NCBI GenBank assembly: GCA_035307785.1
Contig: DATGHS010000208.1
Coordinates: 1-14,426, forward strand
Source: DATGHS01 sp035307785
GTDB lineage: Bacteria; Planctomycetota; Planctomycetia; Gemmatales; Gemmataceae
DNA length: 14,426 nt
Direction: 5' to 3'
Below are positions 7,585 to 13,343 of this stretch, piece by piece (position 1 is the first letter of the stretch; each line of letters starts with the position of its first letter). The translations under genes and the position numbers were made by a program. The notes beneath the pieces were generated by a model. It worked only from the letters and a program-made list of their open reading frames with translations, made no database searches and was not told the origin of the DNA.

Positions 7585-7815
7585 GATGGCATCCTCGCGA
7601 GAAGGTTTCGGGCAGATTATCGATTCTATCGGAAATGGGGGAGAAGCCTAGTTATTGATTAGCCGCGACGCGGAGTCTTCGGAGCGGAGCGCGGGGAGAC
7701 AACTTAACTCCTCGACTGGATTTCCAACCCCACGGCGGTTAGAAACAAAAGTACAAGAGCAAACGTCTGTATCGTGGGGCCGACAAGGATCGGAATGGCA
7801 TTGGCGAGGTGCATC
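7585..7815. promoter_or_regulatory. Divergent control region between two WD40 genes
   Basis: The 231 bases separate the start codons of the two oppositely oriented WD40 genes, so both promoters should lie here. On the minus strand GATAAT (7616-7621) is a reasonable -10 box, but no good -35 sits 16-18 bases upstream. On the plus strand I see no convincing promoter. A GC-rich patch at about 7660-7700 contains repeated gcgg/ccgcg words. The two leaders look alike: each has gcgagg, a few bases, then catcATGTC. Confidence 0.35.
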
Positions 7816-10800
7816 ATGTCGCGAGTGAGCAAAGGGCTGCGTTGGGCCATCGGGCTGTCGGCTGTGTTTTTGTTATCCGTCCTCGGCTTCAGCCAGACGC
7901 CACCCGCGGTTGAGCCGGTGAAAGAGGCCCAGGCCAAGTTTCGCACCGAGCGCGAGCAAGCCGCGAAAGACAAGGCCCCTGCCGCCATTCTCGACGCGGC
8001 CGATCAGCTCGCGAAACGAGCCGATCAGGAATCTGCCAACGGCCATCTGAAAGAGGCGGAAGTTGCGATTCGCGAGGCGCGCTGGCTCTTGCCTTACCTG
8101 CCCGCCGACTTGCCCGCTAATGTAAGCCGGATCATCGATATTCCCCGGCTGCGGCATGCCGACCAGGTCTTAAGCCTCGCCTATTCTCCGGATGGCCGGC
8201 GTTTGGCCACATGCTCGAAAGACATGACCGTTATCATATGGGACCTGGACAATGGCCGAGTGCTAAGGATGTATCGAGGGCACAACGCGGCGGTGCGTGC
8301 CGTCGCCTGGGCGGCCAATGGCAAGCTCATTGCCTCGGCCGGCGGCAATGACATTCATCTCTGGGAGGCTGACAACGGCAAACTTGTGCATACCCTCTCG
8401 GGCCATACTAAAACGGTAAATGCTGTGGCCTTCAGCCCCGACAGCAAGATGCTTGTGTCCGGCAGCGACGACAACACGCTGCGCGTTTGGGACACCGATA
8501 CCGGCAAACTCGCCCACGACCTCGGCACCCAGCAAGGCCGCGTCCTCGGCGTGGCCTACAGTCCCAACGGTAAGCTAATCGCCTCGGTCAATTCGGCCGG
8601 CAACGTCAACATCTGGAATCCCGCGTCGAGCGACCCCGGCAAGCGCATGCCCATGAGCATCTCCGTCCATTCCAGCGGCGCGTATCAAGTCGCCTTCACC
8701 AAAGAAGGCACGGCCGTGGCCACGTGCGGCAACAAAGAAGCGAAAATCACCGGCGGCACCGGCCCCGACGGCGTGACCAACGAGAAGACCAATATCCGTT
8801 TAAATGAATTCACCGGCCACACCGGCCTGGTGACTGCCTTAGCGATCAGTAAAGACGGTAAATGGCTCGCGACCGGCGGGGCCGACAAGACCATCCGCGT
8901 TTGGGACATCAGCGGGTCGAACAAGGTCGTGCGCACCTTCCAGGGCCATGGCGAGCAGATCACGGGCCTGGCATTTTCGCCCACTCAGGATCAACTCGCC
9001 TCCGCGAGCTGGGACCAGAACGTGCGCCTCTGGAATTTGCAACCGACCGATCCGCACCGCAGTTTCGATGGCCACAAGGGCTACGTCTGGTCGGCGGCGA
9101 TCCGTCCCGACGGCAAGCAACTGGCCTCGGGCGGAGCCGACCGCCTCGTCATTCTCTGGGACCCGGCGAGCGGCAAGGAACAACATACTCTCACCGGCCA
9201 TCATTTGCCGGTGACCACTGTTGTCTATTCACCGGATGGCGCTTTCGTGCTCTCTTGCGGCGGCGACAAGCTGATGAAGCTATGGAACTCATCCGACGGC
9301 AAATTCATCCGCGACTTCACCGGGCACGATTCCGCCGTGATGGCGGCTGGATTTCGCTTCGACGGCAAGCAAATCATCTCCGGCGGGGCCGACCGGCTGG
9401 TGAGAGTCTGGGAAACCGACACCGGCAAGACGCTGTTCACGCTGAAAGGCCACCGCGCACCCGTGAGTGCCGTCGCGTTCCGGCCCGACGGCAACCAAGC
9501 TGCTTCGGCCAGTGCCGACGGCATCCTGAAAATTTGGGACCTGCTCAAGAACGAAGAGATTGCCTCGTTGCCCGCCCACACCATGGGCGTGGCCGCGCTG
9601 GCCTACAGCCCCGACGGCAGCCGATTGGCCACCTGCGGCGGTGACCGCAAGGTGAAGGTGTGGAACATCCTCGCTACGGGTCCCGTGATCCAGACGGAAC
9701 TCGAAGGCCATTCCGCTGCGGTCAGTTCCGTCGCCTTCAGCCCCGATGGCAAGCTTCTGGCTTCCGGCGGCGGCGATCAAGTCATCAAGCTGTGGAACCT
9801 ACAGGCACGCAATGAACTCCGCAGCCTGCGCGGGCACGCCGATTGGGTCAGCTCGGTCGCCTTCTCTAAAGACGGCTTGCTACTTGTTTCCGCCAGCGTG
9901 GACCGCACGGTCAAGCTTTGGGAATTGCAAAAAGAAGAAGGAGCCAGCGCTCTCGGCCACACGCGCAAGATTCGTGTTGCGACCGTGAGTGCCGACGGCA
10001 AATGGCTGGCCACCGGCGGGGCCGACCGGCTCGTCAAAGTCTGGGACTTAGCCTCGGCCGCGGAGAAATGGACCTTTCTCGGCCACGCAGATGAGATTCA
10101 ATCGCTCGCCTTTTCACCCGACGGCAAATGGCTGGTCTCCGGCGCTCAGGATGGCCGTGTCAAGATTTGGGACGTCGAAGCGGGAAAGGAGCACAAGAGC
10201 ATTGAACCGGTGGACCGTGTGCCCGGGCTAATCTTCCTCCCTGACAGCAAGCGCTTCGTGGCCTGGTTCTTACAGCCGAAAGGCGAATCCGACAGCGTAA
10301 GCACCTTGCAGACTTATGAAGCTGCGACTGGTAATGTCGTGGAGACCTATTCCGACCGCGGGCGGGCCGTAACGTGCGGCGTCTTCAGCAGCGATGGCGA
10401 ACTCTTCGTCTCCGGCGACGTGCAAGGCACCGTACGAATCATCCAGATAGTAAAGAAGGAACGCCTACGCGGCGACTTGCCGGCCCATGCGAAGGCCATG
10501 GCCGACGTGGCGCTCTCGCCGGAGAAGAAGATCTTAATTACAGGCGACGAAGATGGCGAAGTGAAAGTCTGGAACATCGCCGACCGCGAAGTCTTGCAAA
10601 CGCTAACCGCATTCAAAAACGGCTTGCTGGCCATCACGATGAGCACGGACGGCAAGCGCTTCGCCACGCTCGGCAAAGAAGGCCTAATGAAGCTCTGGGA
10701 AACCGACTCCGGCAAGCTGCTCCGCGAATGGGATTTAAAGACCCCGGTGACCGCATTCACGTTCCTGCCTGGCAATCATTTACTAACCGCCAACGCGAAT

Positions 10801-10830
10801 GCGTCGATGTATGTGCTGGATTTGCCGTGA
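7816..10830 (+). CDS. Secreted WD40 protein with helical N-terminus and about 21 blades
   Basis: The protein has 1004 residues from ATG 7816, which has GCGAGG 6 bases upstream (7804-7809). A GTG at 7774 would only add 14 residues in front of the signal peptide. Residues 1-26 form a signal peptide (MSRVSKGLRW, then AIGLSAVFLLSVLGF). Residues 33-100 are charged and helical (KEAQAKFRTEREQAAKDK, DQLAKRADQESANGHLKEAEVAIREARW), resembling a short TPR-like or coiled region. WD40 blades run from RHADQVLSLAYSPDG (about 113) to the end. I count 21, which would make three seven-bladed propellers. Blades 5 and 17 are degenerate with insertions. Most blades keep GH near the start and W[DEN] at the end, better than in the divergent partner. 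No enzymatic domain is seen; a periplasmic or surface scaffold is inferred. Confidence 0.93.
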   Translation: MSRVSKGLRWAIGLSAVFLLSVLGFSQTPPAVEPVKEAQAKFRTEREQAAKDKAPAAILDAADQLAKRADQESANGHLKEAEVAIREARWLLPYLPADLPANVSRIIDIPRLRHADQVLSLAYSPDGRRLATCSKDMTVIIWDLDNGRVLRMYRGHNAAVRAVAWAANGKLIASAGGNDIHLWEADNGKLVHTLSGHTKTVNAVAFSPDSKMLVSGSDDNTLRVWDTDTGKLAHDLGTQQGRVLGVAYSPNGKLIASVNSAGNVNIWNPASSDPGKRMPMSISVHSSGAYQVAFTKEGTAVATCGNKEAKITGGTGPDGVTNEKTNIRLNEFTGHTGLVTALAISKDGKWLATGGADKTIRVWDISGSNKVVRTFQGHGEQITGLAFSPTQDQLASASWDQNVRLWNLQPTDPHRSFDGHKGYVWSAAIRPDGKQLASGGADRLVILWDPASGKEQHTLTGHHLPVTTVVYSPDGAFVLSCGGDKLMKLWNSSDGKFIRDFTGHDSAVMAAGFRFDGKQIISGGADRLVRVWETDTGKTLFTLKGHRAPVSAVAFRPDGNQAASASADGILKIWDLLKNEEIASLPAHTMGVAALAYSPDGSRLATCGGDRKVKVWNILATGPVIQTELEGHSAAVSSVAFSPDGKLLASGGGDQVIKLWNLQARNELRSLRGHADWVSSVAFSKDGLLLVSASVDRTVKLWELQKEEGASALGHTRKIRVATVSADGKWLATGGADRLVKVWDLASAAEKWTFLGHADEIQSLAFSPDGKWLVSGAQDGRVKIWDVEAGKEHKSIEPVDRVPGLIFLPDSKRFVAWFLQPKGESDSVSTLQTYEAATGNVVETYSDRGRAVTCGVFSSDGELFVSGDVQGTVRIIQIVKKERLRGDLPAHAKAMADVALSPEKKILITGDEDGEVKVWNIADREVLQTLTAFKNGLLAITMSTDGKRFATLGKEGLMKLWETDSGKLLREWDLKTPVTAFTFLPGNHLLTANANASMYVLDLP

Positions 10831-10836
10831 GGCGAC

Positions 10837-10890
10837 GAACGGAATAAATTCCGTTCTACATTCACACGTAGAACGGAATTTATTCCGTTC
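10837..10890. repeat. Paired palindrome, 'GAACGGAAT' family
   Basis: Two 20-base palindromes (10837-10856 and 10871-10890) have arms GAACGGAAT/ATTCCGTTC. Their centres are opposite (AA, then TT). With flanks, 10837-10859 and 10868-10890 form a perfect 23-base inverted repeat around an 8-base loop. The element begins 6 bases after the stop of the second WD40 gene. It has the same architecture as the GGACAAGATT pairs but unrelated sequence. Confidence 0.9.
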
Positions 10891-10957
10891 CAGGAACCGC
10901 TCGACTTCCAACCTCGTCCAATTATTGCCAGACTTCCCTTTTCCTTGAGGAAATTCC

Positions 10958-11659
10958 ATGAAGCGCATGTTCGTGTTGTCGTTAGGGTTCGCGTTCCTTT
11001 CGGTGCCGATCGCGCAGGCGGCGGACGACGAAAATCCGGCCCGCGAGGCGTTGCAGTCGCTGAATGAATACATCGGCAACTGGAAGGGCGTAGGCGGGCC
11101 GGATCGCTCGTCGGCCCCGGAGAACTGGAAGGAAACCATGTCGTGGAGCTGGCGCTTCAAGAAAGACGACGCCTGGATGGTCGTCGAATTCAAAGATGGC
11201 AAGTATTTCAGCAAAGGCGAACTGCATTACCTCGTCGACAAGAACAAGTATCAGTTGACGCTCGTGGACAAAAAAGACGCGAAGCACGAATTCCTCGGCG
11301 ATCTCAAGAAGGGCTATCTGAGCTTGGAACGGAAAGACGACAAGACTGGCGATGCGCACATGATTCGCATGAACATCGCCGGCGGCGGTGTGCGCTTCGT
11401 GTATACTTTTTCGCGCAAAAACAAAGGTAGCACAATTTACACGAAGCTTTACGATGTGAACTTCAGCAAAGAAGGCGAGTCGTTAGCCGGCGGAGGCAAA
11501 GAGAAAGAATGCGTGGTCACTGGCGGGCTCGGCACGATTGCGGTCACCTATCAAGGCAAGACCTATTACGTCTGCTGCTCCGGCTGCCGCGATGCGTTTT
11601 TGGAAAACCCGGAGAAGATTATCAAAGATTACGAGGCGCGGAAAAAGAAGGGAAACTGA
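10958..11659 (+). CDS. Secreted protein with C-terminal YHS/TRASH-like cysteine motif
   Basis: The protein has 233 residues with a clear signal peptide (MKRMFVLSLGFAFLSVPIAQA, cleavage expected after A21 at AQA|AD). Residues 35-180 look like an all-beta domain (EYIGNWKGVGG, WMVVEFKDGKYF, GVRFVYTFSRKN), loosely lipocalin-like. I cannot name this domain. Residues 183-227 resemble a TRASH/YHS metal-binding domain: C185, then C206 and C210 in YYVCCSGCRDAFLENPEKI. The spacing C-x20-C-x3-C fits that family, and C207 is extra. Such domains bind transition metals in metal sensors, transporters and reductases. Here the Cys ligands are predicted to face the outside. GAGG at 10947-10950 precedes the ATG by 7 bases. 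It is convergent with the EF-hand gene and shares its terminator. Confidence 0.85.
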   Translation: MKRMFVLSLGFAFLSVPIAQAADDENPAREALQSLNEYIGNWKGVGGPDRSSAPENWKETMSWSWRFKKDDAWMVVEFKDGKYFSKGELHYLVDKNKYQLTLVDKKDAKHEFLGDLKKGYLSLERKDDKTGDAHMIRMNIAGGGVRFVYTFSRKNKGSTIYTKLYDVNFSKEGESLAGGGKEKECVVTGGLGTIAVTYQGKTYYVCCSGCRDAFLENPEKIIKDYEARKKKGN

Positions 11660-11674
11660 TACTTGTCAGACGTA

Positions 11675-11729
11675 GGACAAGATTCCAATCTTGTCTGAAT
11701 TCAATTTGCACAAGATTGGAATCTTGTCC
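11675..11729. repeat. Paired palindrome, 'GGACAAGATT' family, copy 2
   Basis: 11675-11694 and 11710-11729 are a perfect 20-base inverted repeat around a 15-base loop. Each arm is itself most of the palindrome GGACAAGATT/AATCTTGTCC, with centres CC and then GG as in copy 1 at 2887-2947. The loop-proximal ends have diverged (T for C at 11696; GC for GG at 11708-11709). It starts 15 bases after the stop of the YHS-type gene and lies before the terminator hairpin. Confidence 0.88.
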
Positions 11730-11740
11730 CACACAAAAGA

Positions 11741-11794
11741 AGAGAGGCGTTGCTGCCAGCCTTCATGGATGGTACAACGCCTCTCTCTTTTTTT
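11741..11794. terminator. Bidirectional intrinsic terminator between convergent genes
   Basis: AGAGAGGCGTTG (11741-11752) pairs perfectly with CAACGCCTCTCT (11775-11786). An inner stem, ccagcc/ggatgg, pairs at 5 of 6 positions. Seven T follow at 11788-11794 for plus-strand transcripts. On the minus strand the hairpin is followed by TCTTTTGTGT, a weaker U-tract. It lies between the stop of the YHS-type gene (11659) and the stop of the EF-hand gene (11805) and fits a shared Rho-independent terminator. Confidence 0.85.
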
Positions 11795-11804
11795 ACTTCG
11801 TGGG

Positions 11805-13064
11805 TTAGTTCCCGCGGTCCTTCTTGCCATAGCCCTTCATGCGTGAGCTGGGGTCACGTAGTTGCATGCTGCCGTCGCCGCCTTTGGTATCGCCGCCAGC
11901 ATCGGGGCGTTGGAAGCCGCCTGGACCGCCAAATGATGGACGATTGCCAGCCCCCCAGTTATTTCCGCCCCAATTGCGCTGCATGCCGGCCGGAGGACCA
12001 TTACCGCTGATGTTGAAACTGGCGGGCATCGCGCCGCGGTTAAAGCCTGGGCCAAAAGCGCCGGGCATTGGGCCACCAGGACCACCGCCATTATTCGGGA
12101 AATTGCCCGCTATCGCAGTGTCGCCCCCAGCCGGATGGGGCGTGTGCAACTTGACATAAAACATCGCTTCCTCAACGGTGATGAAACCGTCCCCGTTGAG
12201 GTCCATTTCTTTGAATTCTTTAATGGAGCGCTTGGCTTGGCGCCATTCGTATAAGCCGACCTGGCCGTCGCCATCGGTGTCTAGCTTCTCGAACCAGTCG
12301 AGTTCCTTCGGCAGCTTGCCCTTGCGATAAATTGTTGGCTTGCGGTCCGGCTCATCGGCTGGTTCTTCCTGCGCCGGCGCCATCTGCTGCATGTTATTCC
12401 AGTCTTGCTGCCTGGCCGCCATTCGGGCAGCGAACCATGGTTTGAACTCCTCGAGTTCGATGGTGCCGTTTTTGTTCGTATCCCACTTGTCGAGTTCGAG
12501 CTTGAGCTCGTTGGGAATCTCATCCCCGCTGAGAACGCCGTCGCGGTCGCGGTCCAAACGGCGGAACAATCCTTCCGCCATCGAATCCGGATTCATCGCC
12601 ATGCCGGCCGGGCCGCCGGGGCTCCCCCCCGGACCGCCAGGAGTTGCAGCGCCGCCCGGCGCCGTGCCGGGCGCCATACCCATGCCGCGCTGGGCCATAC
12701 GCTGTTGCAAGTACTGTTCGTACTGCGTTCGCGTCACTCGGCCGTCGGTGATCCCCATGCTTTGAACCGCACGCTCGAGACGGCCACGCATTTGCGGATC
12801 GGCAACTTCGTTTATGTTGATTGCGTCCTTCCCTTGAAAAATCATGTCAACGAATTGCGACGGATTCCACCCGCCTCCGCCACCTGGGCCGCCGAATCCT
12901 CTGGGCATAGCCCCACCGTAGCCGCTTGGCGTGCCGCCAGGTGTCCCGCCGCCGAAGCTCTTGAAGCGATTCCCGCCACCACCATCAGTCGGATATTGTG
13001 CAAACATCGGGATGACGAACAGCCCGATCACCATGATCGCAACCGCCCAGCGCTTGATAGCCAT
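11805..13064 (-). CDS. Secreted EF-hand protein with Gly/Pro-rich linkers
   Basis: The protein has 419 residues from ATG 13064, preceded by GGGAG on the minus strand. A start 20 codons further upstream would bury the signal peptide (MAIKRWAVAIMVIGLFVIPMFAQ). Four canonical 12-residue calcium loops are visible: DRDRDGVLSGDE (171-182), DTNKNGTIELEE (195-206), DTDGDGQVGLYE (262-273) and DLNGDGFITVEE (288-299). Two degenerate EF-like segments precede them (GKDAININEV near 78, GITDGRVTRTQY near 104), giving perhaps three EF pairs. Linkers and tail are very rich in Gly, Pro, Asn and Met. Calcium binding outside the cytoplasm is inferred from the family; no enzymatic domain is seen. It is divergent from the tricorn-like gene and convergent with the YHS-type gene. 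Confidence 0.9.
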   Translation of the reverse strand: MAIKRWAVAIMVIGLFVIPMFAQYPTDGGGGNRFKSFGGGTPGGTPSGYGGAMPRGFGGPGGGGGWNPSQFVDMIFQGKDAININEVADPQMRGRLERAVQSMGITDGRVTRTQYEQYLQQRMAQRGMGMAPGTAPGGAATPGGPGGSPGGPAGMAMNPDSMAEGLFRRLDRDRDGVLSGDEIPNELKLELDKWDTNKNGTIELEEFKPWFAARMAARQQDWNNMQQMAPAQEEPADEPDRKPTIYRKGKLPKELDWFEKLDTDGDGQVGLYEWRQAKRSIKEFKEMDLNGDGFITVEEAMFYVKLHTPHPAGGDTAIAGNFPNNGGGPGGPMPGAFGPGFNRGAMPASFNISGNGPPAGMQRNWGGNNWGAGNRPSFGGPGGFQRPDAGGDTKGGDGSMQLRDPSSRMKGYGKKDRGN

Positions 13065-13102
13065 GCGACGACTCCCTGCGGGTGCATAATAGAGGCCACG
13101 GT

Positions 13103-13131
13103 ATGATAACCCAAGTTTCACCAAATGGTAA
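13103..13131 (-). promoter_or_regulatory. Possible sigma-70-type promoter of the EF-hand gene
   Basis: On the minus strand TTACCA (13131-13126) and TATCAT (13108-13103) are separated by 17 bases. They match the -35 and -10 consensus at 4 of 6 and 5 of 6 positions. Transcription would start near 13096, leaving a leader of about 30 bases before the ATG at 13064. Confidence 0.35.
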
Positions 13132-13298
13132 CTATTCTCATAAACTTTTCAGGACTTGGAAAAAATTTCCGATTGCGCCAGCTGGGGCATATGGCGCGAA
13201 TTTGCCGGTCGTTTCTTTTGCTCTCGCCGTAACTTCTCTTTTGCAATTTCGCGATTTTCTCCATAAAGTGAAGATGCAACAGTTTTTATCCCTAATAG

Positions 13299-13320
13299 CC
13301 CGGGGACTTCCATCCCTGGG
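13299..13320. repeat. 22-base near-palindrome, family 'CCCRGGGA', copy 2
   Basis: The arms are CCCGGGGA (13299-13306) and TCCCTGGG (13313-13320) around CTTCCA, paired at 7 of 8 positions with one G-T wobble. It differs from copy 1 (2231-2252) at three positions and has the same centre orientation. It lies 23 bases before the tricorn-like start codon, so here it is in a 5' leader rather than after a stop. Confidence 0.7.
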
Positions 13321-13343
13321 GATGTATCCGGAAACTTCGTGCC

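Noticed and set aside
7774..7815. GTG start at 7774 for the second WD40 gene
   Set aside because: It would place 14 extra residues before the signal peptide; ATG 7816 has GCGAGG at good spacing and a normal signal peptide start.
8862..9644. Second plus-strand frame of 260 codons inside the 21-blade WD40 gene
   Set aside because: It is Arg-rich out-of-frame translation of WD40 blades, while the main frame has clear repeats throughout.
13065..13124. Upstream ATG at 13124 for the EF-hand gene
   Set aside because: It would add 20 residues ahead of the signal peptide and overlap the likely promoter; ATG 13064 has GGGAG upstream.
13236..13270. TTGCAA and TAAAGT with a 17-base spacer as a promoter for the tricorn-like gene
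   Set aside because: Each box matches only 4 of 6 consensus positions, which is common by chance in AT-richer intergenic DNA.
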